Shown in pieces: positions 45,430-55,900 of a stretch of 64,000 nt of DNA; position 1 is the first letter of the stretch, and each line of letters starts with the position of its first letter. Origin of the DNA: Sycobia sp. Sy_11. Taxonomy: Eukaryota; Arthropoda; Insecta; Hymenoptera; Epichrysomallidae. The notes below the pieces were generated by a model. That model saw only the letters and a program-made list of their open reading frames with translations. It had not been told where the DNA came from and did not search any database. A program made the translations under genes and the position numbers. The stretch is from NCBI GenBank assembly GCA_018907035.1, contig JACCIC010000167.1, positions 992,001-1,056,000 on the forward strand, read 5' to 3'.

Positions 45430-46040
45430 ATTTCAGATATCAAGGGATTTCAGATAAAATACCTTCACTTAGATAAATTTCTTTTTGTGTGCGCGGATTT
45501 TTCCGTACATCCTAGTATTATTTATCGGTTCGGCAGAAGACCAAGAGAGATAGATAGAGAGAAAGAGAGGAAGAGAGGGGAGAGAGAGAGAGAGAGAGAG
45601 TGGCAGTCGCGACTCATAGGCGTCAGTTGGAAGCTGAGTGTGGCGGACTCCAGGAGAGAAGATGGAGAAAGAGCAAGAGGGGGAGGGAGAAAGAGAGTGC
45701 AGTCATGGTGCCTGGAGGTGGTTGGGCGTGGCGGCCGTGGTTTTAACAAGGACTGATGATGGTAGATGCTGTCATTTGTCATGACGGCGAGGTTCTGGTG
45801 CGCTTGGTGGATCTGTTACGATCATTATAAAGAATGCAAAGGGCACTCTGAAGGGAGATTTTTTATGCCCTTTTGAAGGAGAGGGAATCAGTGGCCGTAA
45901 AATTGCAGTCCATGCGGAAGGATTTCCACGTGATTTAATATTTGGTCCACCGTCAGGGAATTCTTGAAGTGAGACACCAACAAGGAGGGCACACTCTGAC
46001 CCCGACGCGGGATCCTCGTCATTATCGGCAAATGCAAGGG
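45430..46040 (+). repeat. dispersed repeat X, copy 1
   Basis: Matches 56885-57400 in the same orientation. Shared stretches include TTTCAGATAAAATAC, ATTTCTTTTTGT, a (GA)-rich run, GTGGTTTTAACAAGGA, ATGACGGCGAGGTTCTGGT, GTGGCCGTAAAA and GGCACACTCT. It is GC-rich and purine-rich with no shared frame. It could be a non-coding part of a retroelement, since both copies lie near pieces of the R1-type element. Confidence 0.6.
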
Positions 46041-46299
46041 ATTCTCCTTAATAACAACTGTCTTGTTTTTTGCAGCTCTTGACGTTATCGACGTACGAGA
46101 GTAGTTCTTGAAGTACCTGGCCCAACAAATAAAACTCAACAGTTTTGGAAAAAAAACATATTTGTTTTTCAACATAATCTCCTTTCAGTTCTATACACTT
46201 TTCCCAGCGATGTTCAATAAGTTCGATACCCTTTTATAATAAGAATTGTCAAACTCCTCATAATAGCCCTTAACTGCCGACATCACCTATTCATTGTTG

Positions 46300-46440
46300 C
46301 AAAATTTCGGCGTTCATTCCAATGCCAGGTCCCTCCTGTGGGGATCTGATCGCATCGACCACAAAGGGGAGAAATTGGAAAACTTTATAGCGTACTGGAA
46401 CCTCAGGATTGCTAATGTGCCAGATAGTATCGCTACTGTC
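46300..46440 (+). pseudogene. non-LTR retrotransposon endonuclease fragment
   Basis: The plus strand reads SNARSLLWGSDRIDHKGEKL and NFIAYWNLRIANVPDS. It matches SNAKSPLWGSDRIDRKGEEL in the R1-type relict at 52.9-53.0 kb. This is the core of an apurinic-type endonuclease domain (family pattern GDFNAKSPLWGS). It is an isolated fragment of about 45 codons, abutting a mariner relict. Confidence 0.7.
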
Positions 46441-46499
46441 TCCAACTTCGTTAGAGAATGTTTGGAAAATTTAGCTTTATTTTTGCGAAACATTGGCAA

Positions 46500-46895
46500 A
46501 CGCTACTTTTGTTCCATTGTGAGCAAACGTCGCACCCATCTTGCGCACAGCTTTATCATCTCCAAATTTTCAGTGAATATGCTATCTACCGCACTTTTTG
46601 AAATACCTACGATGTCTGCTACCTCGCGCACTTTCAGTCGACGATCATCCAGTACCGCTTTGTGGATTTTCTTCAACATTTCTAGAGTCGTCATTTCGTT
46701 TGGTCGATCACTGGAATGCTCGTTTTGGCAGCTCGTACGGCCACGTTTCAACTCTACTACCTAATATTTTACTGTTACAAACGAAGAAGGAGTCTCACCC
46801 AAAGTAGAGTATAGTTCAGCTTTTATATTGGTTGGGCTGAGACCCTTCAAATAAAAGTATTGTATCATATAGCGATAACCAATTTGTTCCATGTT
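46500..46895 (-). mobile_element. irritans-type mariner relict C, N-terminal part
   Basis: From about 46892 the minus strand reads MEQIGYRYMIQYFYLKGLSP, continues IKAELYSTLGETPSS, shifts frame, then RPNEMTTLEMLKKIHKAVLD and DRRLKVREVADIVGISKSAV. It ends KLCARWVRRLLTMEQK at 46503. This is the complete DNA-binding region up to the WVPR linker, with Pro replaced by Arg. The catalytic domain is missing, cut at the retrotransposon endonuclease fragment. Confidence 0.8.
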
Positions 46896-48295
46896 TACAA
46901 ATTCATTTAAAACGTTCAGTAATGATGGCTGTTAAACAAATCCTAACCATCATGGCATCTTCAATCTTGAGACATATGCTTTATTGCACTTCCTAATACA
47001 GTGGTAATTTTTGAGCAACTACTGCCACCTCTAGGTTATAGTCTAGCGGGATCACCCTCGTCGTTGGTAAACGAGCTATGGACAGCTGGTGGAGCGAACG
47101 TGAACTCCCGTCCCCCATTTTTTACGGCGGCGACGACAACTCCTGTCATATCCCTAGGCCATTCCGACACGCGTTTATTGGTCATTAGGAATTTGATATA
47201 TACATTTGTTAGTGTTTCTGTGCTTCGCCTAGATACGCATGCGTGGTGTATGTGTGTGCGCGTGCGCGCGCGCGCGCGTGTGTGTGTTGTTTGGTTGTTT
47301 GTGTGGTGTAAAAATAAAAAATATACATTGCACAAAATAAATGTTTTCCGACGAGGCTATGTTGTCTGTTTAAGCAAAACGAGAGCGTCAAATTACCCAA
47401 ATCCGAAAACACCAATGCTCCTGTTTGTCACATACTATTTTTCCATACGAGAATGCTTTTTCTTCTTAAAAGAAGTGCACAAAAAATTGAATAACAAACT
47501 CGCAGAATTAAGCAATGACAAATTTTTCCTCCTATGTTGTCATACTTATATAGAGCGAGCAGGTAAAATATTTAAACGCCCAAATGATACTTTCTCCGAA
47601 AGAATTTGCTCTAACAAAATCGTGGATTTGAAAAAAATATACTATTATCGGCTTTCTCTTAAGTTTATTCTGCAATTTATTTGAATTTTATAACATTAAT
47701 TTACATGATTTACCATAATTTGGAAATTAATGAAGTATGTTAAGAGGAGATGTAAAACCGGGAGGTAGAGGTGCAGGGAACGTAGCCCCCGCCAGGGGTT
47801 GGGGGCCAAAGCGCCCCCTTTTCTAAAACAACATAAAAATATATCAATTGAAGATTTTAAATTTGTTAATAATCCAATCTTCAAATAAAATTAAAAAAAT
47901 TTAAAAGAATTTAAAAGAATTGAAAATAATTTTAAAATAATTTAAAATTCAAACTAATTAAGAAAAATTATATAAATAATTTTTAATACTTCAAAAAAAT
48001 TATGACAATGTTTATAATAAATTTCATATAGAATATAAATCTTATTTTATTTTAAAATCTTGAATACCTAAAAAAAGGTCGAGCCCGCGGTCGAGTGGCA
48101 CATAAAGTCAAAATATGGTTAATGCTAGATGTTAAGTAGGGATGGAAAATTGAGAATTCTGTCCGACTAAACGATTTCGTTTTTTCTTTCTCCCAAGGGA
48201 GGAAAAATAATATTTTACTTCCTCTAGACAGCTGTAGAAAATCGTATTTTGACCCCCAAATGAGGCAAAATACTTTTTATTATTTTTATACCTTC
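46896..48295. other. unassigned DNA with a Z-DNA-prone GT/CG tract
   Basis: A 227-codon plus frame (47001-47684) runs through a GTGCGCGTGCGCGCGCGCGC tract at about 47250-47290 and has no domain, so I do not call it a gene. GC-rich DNA near 47750-47820 has no frame. AT-rich elsewhere. Confidence 0.4.
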
Positions 48296-48640
48296 TTACA
48301 GCGAGCTGTTATGATGGTCGTTCAGGAGTTGATGAAATCCATTGTAGACATTCACATGCATAGATATGTCAGCGCCATCGAGTAATTCGTCCTCGAGCGT
48401 ACTGAAGATGCCATCGGACATGAACGTATTTTCAATACGTATTGGAGGAGGAAGACTTCCGTCAAACTTGATAGTCTCCTCTACCACGTCAATGACTTTT
48501 GGTTCTACTTCGATGTGACGATCACACCTTAATGATGCTGTTGTCGGAGAGTGGATACGTTCAGTGCTCAGAACTCTTCGTAGTATTAACGGATCCGGCT
48601 GAATCAGTTCGAATGTCAATAGCATGGGTGAAATGCGCAC
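48296..48640 (-). CDS. 114-codon ORF of unknown function
   Basis: The minus frame reads ERIHSPTTASLRCDRHIEVE, then KVIDVVEETIKFDGSLPPPI and TLEDELLDGADISMHVNVYN. It is hydrophilic, acidic and of normal amino-acid composition, unlike the low-complexity frames nearby. In-frame sequence upstream, beyond a stop, still looks protein-like (DIRTDSAGSVNTTKSSEH), so it is probably the remnant of a longer, broken gene, perhaps of the Gypsy element whose RT lies 1 kb away on the same strand. I do not recognise it. Confidence 0.3.
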   Translation of the reverse strand: MRISPMLLTFELIQPDPLILRRVLSTERIHSPTTASLRCDRHIEVEPKVIDVVEETIKFDGSLPPPIRIENTFMSDGIFSTLEDELLDGADISMHVNVYNGFHQLLNDHHNSSL

Positions 48641-49439
48641 GAGAGGAGGAGGGAACCTCGCAAATGCGTATGTCTCCAGGAGAACTGGCGATGGCGTCCT
48701 CTAGCGAAGCGGCAAGTGTGGCATAGGTGGCCGCTTACCCAGTGAGTAAATTCTTAAAAGGGCTCCAGGCTGCTAGCCCTTCAACCGACATCAGATCTCA
48801 GCCCGAATTGGTCGCCACCGGAAATATCCTCTGGCACAATGAGACGAGGTCCAACGAAGCTTTTGGATGCTCTATCCCTTTAGGGCCACTTCTTCCTTTG
48901 TTCCCACAGTTTCGGTAGTGTCCTCTTCACTTCGGTGTGGTCAATAGTAAAAAAAAGTTTTTTGATCTCTTTTTATTTTATTTCGTTATGCTTCGTCTAC
49001 CTGCGAGTGCATTGTGGCGAGCGCAGTGTGTGAACGCAATTTGTAGGACTGCGGGATTCTCAAGACGCCATGCCGCTCTGTGATCTGTCCACTCGGAGGG
49101 GGGGAGAAGGTTACAGTGCGCTCGCATTACGGATTCTGGTTGGTTCCTTGATAGGACAGTTTCACACATCCGAACCTGATTGGCTTGTCGGGCCCACTGT
49201 TCTATGCATCGACGTCTCTTGGTACAAAGGGCGTGGCTTATTCTCTGCGCCTGGCTTCGCTATCTCGGGTAGTATGGCCTGTGCATGATCAGTCGGCCCC
49301 GCCGGGGCCGTCTTTACGTAGTTGATCACTTTTGCCGTAACTGTGGTTGTTGACTTGTTGAGGGAGAGCATCTGGCAATTCAATTATCCGCACGTAGAGT
49401 AAAGTATAGGACTAAATAGTAGCCATATTTCTTTAGTGT
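48641..49439. other. GC-richer unassigned DNA
   Basis: Short frames on both strands (48727-48918, 48978-49169, 49162-49383) lack motifs. It could be the remainder of the retroelement to which the flanking minus-strand fragments belong. Confidence 0.3.
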
Positions 49440-50040
49440 CTACACCACAGCCAAGCTCTCTTGTTTATTACTGTGGCTCTTCGCCTCCATTGCCGAGAAT
49501 TTGGTACTGGTGTCAGTAATAATGCGCTGAACATCATCTTTATCGAGTTGGAGCAGTACCGTACCTCACCACTCACACCGGTGTCCCGTTATAAAACGTC
49601 AGGTTTACTGGTGTCCGGACGACAAAAGGTAAGGGCTCCACTAAAAGCCTCTTTCACTTTCTCGAAGACTAACTGAACTTCCTGTGTCCATCGTCAGAAA
49701 TATGCCGATCGCAGTAGGCTCGTGAGAGGCAACAAAAGTTGAGCGAAAGCGGCACGTATTTGTGCAACCACCTACAGACGCCGAGAAAACGACTCAGATC
49801 TGGTCGATTTTTCGACGGACGAGTCTCCAGAATAGTCACCACGTGTTCTTGTTTATCGTAGTTACTATCGCTAGTGATGATATGTAATAGAAATTCCAAA
49901 GCTTTTCTTCCGAAGACGCACTTTTCCGTTGAACAGATTAAGCCATATATTTGCAACCTATCAAAGACACACTTGAAGTTTTCCAGCTGGTCCTTTCAGG
50001 AATTGGGGTGTATGACAAATAACATCTGCGATGTATTCAT
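49440..50040 (-). pseudogene. Ty3/Gypsy RT C-terminus and RNase H start, fragment
   Basis: From about 50035 downwards: MLFVIHPNS, KDQLENFKCVFDRLQIYGLI, STEKCVFGRKALEFLLHIIT, then RPDLSRFLGVCRWLHKYVP. A frame-shifted FAQLLLPLTSLL and VFEKVKEAFSGALTFCRPDT follow, then VLxRDTG, where an RNase H TDAS is expected. This is the order of RT palm end, thumb, connection and RNase H of Ty3/Gypsy polymerases. The YIDD box itself is outside or lost. It is not the same copy as the 8.8-12.4 kb relict, and stops and a frame change are present. Confidence 0.7.
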
Positions 50041-50640
50041 AACAAAAAAATACCAAAAAAAAGTTATGCTTTGTTACACATAAACATTCCCGGCCGCACC
50101 TTGCTTTCGCTTTATCGGCCGGTTGTGTACCAAAACTTTCATTTGTTGTTTAACTTTTCTTTTAGTTGCAGATCTGTACATTATTGGGACTTTTGTTGGA
50201 CCTCCAGTTTATAGTAGGTTCCGAACCACTGTTTATTGCACATTGTTGTATAGACTGATACTTTCTTATTGCGGTTTTATATTTAGAGATTGGTAGACCG
50301 GTGTACAATGCTAGTCTAATTATATAGGAAATAAACAAATATTTTAATAATTATATATTACTATATAAATATGCTAAGTATGATTTTTATTTTTGTAAAA
50401 ATTCATCAACTCTAAACTATCAGTTACCTACCTATCGATTCAGATTCCTCTGTTATTTCTGCTAGTAGCAGATGTTCTATTGCTTCAATCAACTTCTTGA
50501 TCTATAGTAGTTCTTTTGCTAATTTATCCAAAGCTGTATAACACGCTTGGCTCAATAGATCTGATATCGCAATAGAGGTATAGTTTTCCCTTTGGAACCT
50601 GATCCTAATTTCATCGTATTTGGAACCGACCGCCAGGACG
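50041..50640. other. spacer, nothing recognised
   Basis: AT-rich with no frame or repeat I can identify. Confidence 0.4.
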
Positions 50641-50756
50641 TGTTTAGTGTATCCACCCCCCCCACATGAGCATGTATTGCTCTCTCTCTCTCTTTCTCTC
50701 TCTCTCAGATGGAAGTGAGAGAGATAGGACTCGAAGTCTCCACGCCCCGTGAGGAA

Positions 50757-51002
50757 TTATATTAGCCATCCCGACGGTCCGAGCCAATCCGCTCGAATCC
50801 TGACACTAGGTAGGTAAGAATGTGTCAGCCTACCTTTTATTGAGTTATCCCAGTTGTCTTGCCAGTCATCAAGATATATTTCCGCTGTCTCCGTCGTGCG
50901 GCACGACGTTGGTCTTGAACTGTTGCTACGTTTTTGCGGGTTTGCATACAGTTCTGTTCTACGTCTGAATTCTAGGACAATGGAGAGTTTGCCCGCTATC
51001 AC
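50757..51002 (-). pseudogene. R1-type retrotransposon ORF2, C-terminal part
   Basis: Minus frame with VIAGKLSIVLEFRRRTELYA and AEIYLDDWQDNWDNSIKGRL then THSYLPSVRIR. TTSTDAL, a characteristic R1-clade ORF2 phrase after the RT domain, lies just upstream in the same direction (about 51010-51040). The W--NW--S-KGR-TH-Y-P pattern is typical of the region following the RT. The usual CCHC finger is not visible in the remaining tail towards 50640. Confidence 0.6.
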
Positions 51003-51191
51003 TGCTAGAGCGTCTGTCGAGGTGGTTCTGTACGCACCGGTGACTCATGAGCGTATGTTTTGAGCACTTGACAACTTTCTTTGCTTTTCGAGACACATCA
51101 AATCGTGTTAGCCTGCCGCTGCGTACAAAGCAATAGGTATGAATAACCCGGTATAGATAGTACTAAGCGTCTTGAATTTAAGGCCCAATTT

Positions 51192-52230
51192 CTACCTTGC
51201 CAGGCATCCGATCCTGTTAAACAAATCCACACATTTAGATTGTACCGCTTTCAAATGGCAAACGATTTTCAGATGTTCGCCAAAGTGGATTCCAAGATAT
51301 CTCACGTTTTCTAATCTTTTCACCATTATATTGCTGATCTTTATAAGAGGTGGGACTTTCGGATGAAAGTTCCACTTATTAAGGCGATACCAGGTTTCCA
51401 CTTCTTCAATATAACTCTGGCCTATCCTTTCGATCTTTCTACGCGAGTCTCTCTTCACAAGGAGCGCATAAGCGATTACTTCACACCCTAGTCTTGAGAG
51501 CTGCCAAAGAAGAGGATCAAGGACAAGGTTCCACAGAGATGGGGGCCAAGTGCGGGTTCCTGTGGACATCCCTTGTTGATCTCAAGTTGTACTTCCTCAA
51601 ATCCATCTCTTACTCAATGGCGCTTCAGGTAATCTCTTATTAACTTATAGAGATCCCTGGGGTATGCTTTGCTGTGCAGTGCTGTAAATACAGCGGGCCA
51701 CCATAGATTGTCAAAGGCGCCCTTTATGTCCAGAAAAATTGCTACAATATATTTCGTGGACGATTGACTCACAGACTTATGCATCTAAACTATGGCGTCG
51801 TCTGTGGATCACCCTCTCCTAAAGCCATATTGTCTTGGAGATAACTTAGTTTCAATAATCCTATTTAATTTGTTCAGTATCAGAGCTTATAGGGCTTTGC
51901 CTAATATTGGCAACAGACAGACGAGCCTATAGGATGCAGGGTCCTCAGGCTCATTGTCTTCCCCTTTTCTTATTTTGACCACTTGACCCACCTGACACTC
52001 ATTAGGGAAGATCGAAAATCACAAGCACGAGTTATATATACTGATAAGGTCCTGACTGATGGTCGGCAGTGCTGTTCGAATGATGTCCAAGTCAAAGCTC
52101 TCTGGGCCAGGGGCCTTACCCAGCTTCATCTTGCCGAAGACCTGATCCAACTCGACGAGATTAAATTCAACCTCTCTTCCCCTGGATGGAAGAGTATTGG
52201 CCATGTGTCTCGTTTCTATATGCTCTTGCG
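51192..52230 (-). pseudogene. R1-type retrotransposon reverse transcriptase, decayed
   Basis: In order on the minus strand: VFGKMKLGKAPGPESFDLDI at about 52110; YRLVCLLPILGKAL; LSPRQYGFRRG; VAIFLDIKGAFDNLWWPAVF with the first catalytic Asp at about 51730; EINKGCPQEPALGPHL; a frame change; SLWNLVLDPLLWQLSRLGCE; then VIAYALLVKRDSRRKIERIG. The last should contain the YADD active-site box; here it reads YA-LLV, with the two Asp codons gone (about 51461-51475). The thumb part, VRYLGIHFGEHLKIVCHLKA, follows. The domain is clearly an R1-clade RT, but dead. Confidence 0.82.
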
Positions 52231-52655
52231 TTTCATCCTATAAAGAGACTGAAATGAATAGGGTGTTTAGCATTGCAGTTGCAGTACTCACCTAGTCCGT
52301 TCTATAAGTATCTTTATCCAGGCGGATATTGCATGCAACTTCCTTGATGGACAGCTTACCTACATGAATTCGGTAAGCTATGCTCCAAGGATTCTGATTA
52401 CCCTTTACTGTAACAAAGTCCTGCTATTTGATCTCTTTAGGATCCGGAGTCTACGGACATACTCTTGCCTAGCCGCTTTCTATTTATCTTTGAGGTGCTC
52501 CTGTATAATGGAAACACCCTCTTTCTGGAATACTCGATGGGTTCGATTGGTAGCCCTCTTTAAACTATCTAATTTAGCATTTCACCAGGGAACCCTCCTA
52601 ACAGTTACCCTACTCCTCGGGATGGCAGCATTGCACGCTGCCCTCAAAGTGGCTG

Positions 52656-53480
52656 TTACCGAGCGGACTTTCTCCACAGCTCCCATTCTTCTTCTAACAT
52701 AGCACAGAAGGTATTCCAGTTCGCCTTATGTGTCGAGTATCGCTTCAATTTTTGTCCCAGATTTGCAGCACCTGCACTTACACGTGTGCCAGCTCTATTT
52801 AGGTGGAATGTGATCGCTCTGTGATTACTCGAGGTCCAATACTCTCTGACAGCCCATCTTGTGATGTGTGTTTCGTGATTCATGGAGACAAAAGTTGCGT
52901 CCACATTTCTACTACCTGGATACTACCCAGGATACTACCTGGGATATCGACAATCCTCGAATTCCACTGCGCTATGAAGTTTTCCAGTTCCTCCCCTTTG
53001 CGATCGATGCGATCAGATCCCCACAGGGGGGACTTGGCATTGGAAAGAACACCGATTAGCACCATTCTCCCCCGAAGTGCGTGCAGCACCTTATTAAGTT
53101 GCATAAGGTGCATCCCTATTTCGTGGCTCAGCTGGAAATATGCAATGACCGCAGACATCGATAAAGTGCGCATCCTCACCTCCGCCACCACAAAATGTGT
53201 GTTGGTGAGGTACGTCAATTTTAGTACAGTAAGTTCGAGATTGAGGACTGCTATCGCCGCTCAGGGGATATGCCCTTCCACATATACAATTCTTGTGTGT
53301 AGGCCGAACCCCTCTATTCGGCCGCTGCGCTAGTATGGCTCCTTGAGAAGCAGGATGTCTACTCCATTTTTTATACATTTACGTCTTATTTCGGAAGTAA
53401 CACTGCGCACTCTTCTATCATTTGACTGCACGAAGCGCAGAACAGGCTCACTTTGATTCTTTCGTGCTCTACTATCCATA
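52656..53480 (-). pseudogene. R1-type retrotransposon endonuclease domain, decayed
   Basis: LRFVQSNDRRVRSVTSEIRR opens it, followed by NGVDILLLKEPY (catalytic Glu region) and FGLHTRIVYVEGHIP. Then come LEFTVL-like sheets, VLIGVLSNAKSPLWGSDRID where GDFNAKSPLWGS is expected, NFIAQWNSRIVDIPG, then MDATFVSMNHETHITRWAVR and SSNHRAITFHLN. This is the order of an apurinic-type endonuclease, which nicks the target for reverse transcription. The Asp of GDFNA is missing and stops interrupt it. Plus-strand frames here are shadows. Confidence 0.75.
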
Positions 53481-53499
53481 GTCTTTGCATGACAACCTC

Positions 53500-54185
53500 A
53501 TATGCTAGATATTTGTTGCCCATTGAGCCCTGTCTATGCGGTCTCTAAGCCTTTTAGCAGTTAACACACTTCGGTGCTGTCTCATTGTTTTTACATTCCT
53601 TGCTGCCATGTCCCGCCTGACTGCAGTGGGAGCAACATTTCTCTGCCTTACAATGTTTGGCTACGTGAATGCGTGGCCGTAGTCCTGACACTTAAACCAT
53701 CATGTGACGCGGAGGTAATCTTGCACGTGGTAAGAGAACCACTCAAGGTAGACTCTTTTGCACTGTAGGAGTTTTCCGCTGGTCTCCGAGGTAACCTCCA
53801 CAACCCAGTTGGTGGTTGGATCAGTTCTCTTACCCGGTTGGAAGCGGGGTTTTGAGAATTCAGAGAATTCTTAGCTCGTTGTGGCCAGGTCCCCATTCTG
53901 CTTAAATATAGCCGAGATTAATTCGTCTGGGGACATGTCCTTGGGCACGTCATAAACGATAAGCTTCGGCTTGCTCCTTTCTGGTGCCCTGATATCAAAA
54001 AGATCCTGTAGGCTTTTCGAGGCTGTTAATCTCGCTAACGCCGCTTCTGTTGCTGTTTCCACTAACAGTCCTTTCCTGGTCTCTCTGAAGTTCCTGATTT
54101 AAACCTTTGCTTGCCTGGCATTGAAGATCCTTTGCGAGACCTCCTAAGCTTATTCTTGGAGGAGATTTTCTCTACGTACCGAGAC
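53500..54185 (-). pseudogene. R1-type retrotransposon ORF1 (Gag-like), C-terminal half
   Basis: KGLLVETATEAALARLTASK and SKPKLIVYDVPKDMSPDELI at 54080-53900 match the RNA-binding region of R1-clade Gag-like proteins. Further on, in shifted frames, CFKCQDYGH and CCSHCSQAGHGSKECKN (about 53590-53690) are CCHC zinc knuckles (C-x2-C-x3-GH-x4-C). The protein would coat the element RNA. It is separated from its own N-terminal half (55559-55900) by the Mutator-like insertion. Confidence 0.75.
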
Positions 54186-54191
54186 TTAAGA

Positions 54192-55442
54192 TAGTATTCT
54201 ACTTTACAACTTTGAAAAAAATTTTTTTTTTACATTTTTCGAAAGTAAATATATTCAAGAATGTTAGCTCAACATTTTAGAAAAATTCAGGTATTCTAAC
54301 TATACTTTTTCCTTTTCGAACACACTTACCTGAGCGCGCTATTCCGACCCACCCAGTGCGCGCGCCGGAGAAACCATCTACCTGGCCTTATATCCAGCTG
54401 TTCACCTATTGTAAATCATTACACCTATATATATTCTCATCAAAATATATACCTTTGCTTCTCAATATCTTCCCCTTTCTAATTTTGCTTCTGTATTTCG
54501 AAGGAAGTTGTGAAGAAACCAAAAGTCGTGATTAAAAAAATGAAGACTGCTGATCCGAGTATCAAATTAATAAAGGAGTTATCTAAAAACTACAGTTTTG
54601 CAATTGAAAGGAATTCAAATTCAGTACAAGGCATGCGAAACGAGATCTGGAGCGGCTATTACCAAAAAATCTCAATAGACTTCAAACCACAGCATACGTA
54701 CAGTTCGGACAGCTGGTGTAAGTATAAGAAGGCCGAAGCAAACAACGCTTTAAAGAATTATAAACATCGTCCTACTCTTGCTAGTGATGTACAAGAGGTG
54801 CAGAAACTGACCTACGAAGATCTAACAAAAACGGAATTGCTGGTGAGATGTTTGGGCAGAATCACTCAAACAATAACAATAACAATAACAATGAGTTTTT
54901 CGACTCAACAGTTTGGGCTATGGCACCGAAGCATGTCTATAATGGAAAAAAATCGTTAAAATTGCATGCGTCACTGCTGCCTGCATTTGTAATCAAGGAT
55001 TCTGCATACTTTTGAAAATAATGAAAAAATTTTAATCTAACTATATTTGTATTGCAAAAAAAGACGGAAAAAAGCAATTTTTTTTCTTTCGTATTTTAGC
55101 CGCCATTTTTGATTGATTGTTGATTTTGCATGTATATAAAATATTCTAGTTAAATCGGTTTTTGGAGTCATACTAAACATACAACTATTTGATTTTTTTT
55201 GTTTCAGAACATCCGTCGGCAAGATTTTACGACCACGACAACGGTATCCACTTTTTGAGGTGTTGGCTATGACCATACTTTACACGTATAAAAACTGTAT
55301 AAAATAAATAAAAAAAAATTTTTTATGTACTTCAAGAGTGTATTTATTAAGCATTTTAAACCCTACATCCATATCTTCAATAGCATTCTCAGAAAAATTT
55401 CACAAAAATAGCGTTTTCTTCGAGGGTCTAAAGTAGAATACT
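54192..55442. mobile_element. Mutator-like DNA element inserted in R1 ORF1
   Basis: The left end AGTATTCTACTTTA and the right end TAAAGTAGAATACT are inverted repeats of 14 bp. Outside them the R1 ORF1 reading resumes on both sides (PPPKVVFF to the right, RKGLLVETA to the left), so the element split that gene. It holds the plus-strand ORF at 54510-55013. I see no clear target duplication, so the exact ends are uncertain. Confidence 0.55.
54510..55013 (+). pseudogene. Mutator-like transposase C-terminal fragment, frameshifted
   Basis: The plus frame is open from about 54480, with KKMKTADPSIKLIKELSKNY, then DSWCKYKKAEANNALKNYKH, TLASDVQEVQKLTYEDLTKT and ELLVRCLGRITQ. In an (AACAAT)n run at about 54865-54890 the frame shifts; the other frame continues EFFDSTVWAMAPKHVYNGKK and SLKLHASLLPAF to a stop at 55011-55013. 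SWCKY, LL-RCL, TQN, and W-MAPK in this order are features of a transposase-like protein common in arthropod genomes, which I associate with Mutator-like elements. The N-terminal DDE part is missing. The frame begins after a pyrimidine-rich stretch and TTCGAAG, so an upstream exon was possible. Confidence 0.45.
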
Positions 55443-55558
55443 GCCATAAAAAAGACCACTTTCGGAGGCGGCCTTATTATGGTTTTAGCAACTTGGGCCT
55501 TAGTGCTTTCTGCGTACTTACATATACTACACAGTTACTTGTTTTCCTTGTCTCGTTT

Positions 55559-55900
55559 TTAAATTGGTCCAGCCACAGATGCGTAAGTCTGCGGAGATTT
55601 CTTTGTTTTTGCGGCTAGTTTGTGTAGGGCCTCCGACCGGACCTCGGCTCGAGCACAACTGATGGCCATCTCTGATACGGCCACCATTAACTCCTTGAGG
55701 CTCTTCAGCCCCTCCTTTCTCATTTCGGGGCCCTCTGCTGTTTTGAGAACCGCCTTTATTATTTCAAAATGGTACGCAGCCTGGGTTGGGACCTCGACGC
55801 AGTCCCTGGCAGATTTTGCGGATACTACGTCTTGCAGAGGTGCTGGAACGTTGTCAATTTCCATTGCATCCTTTGCTGCGTATTCTCCTTTTTGGGCATT
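55559..55900 (-). pseudogene. R1-type retrotransposon ORF1, N-terminal half
   Basis: The minus frame reads AKDAMEIDNVPAPLQDVVSA, then IIKAVLKTAEGPEMRKEGLK, SLKELMVAVSEMAISCARAE and PQTYASVAG. After a stop, AQVAKTIIRPPPKVVFF continues to the Mutator-like insertion. Helical, charged, and ending in YASV and PPPKVV motifs, it fits the N-terminal half of R1-clade Gag-like proteins. A stop lies shortly before the Met. Confidence 0.65.

Noticed and set aside
47001..47684. 227-codon plus frame, one of the longest in the window
   Set aside because: It runs through a GT/CG microsatellite and AT-rich tail, has no motif, and no splice or start context; probably chance.
52803..53333. 176-codon plus frame
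   Set aside because: Opposite-strand shadow of the R1-type endonuclease, whose motifs read clearly on the minus strand.
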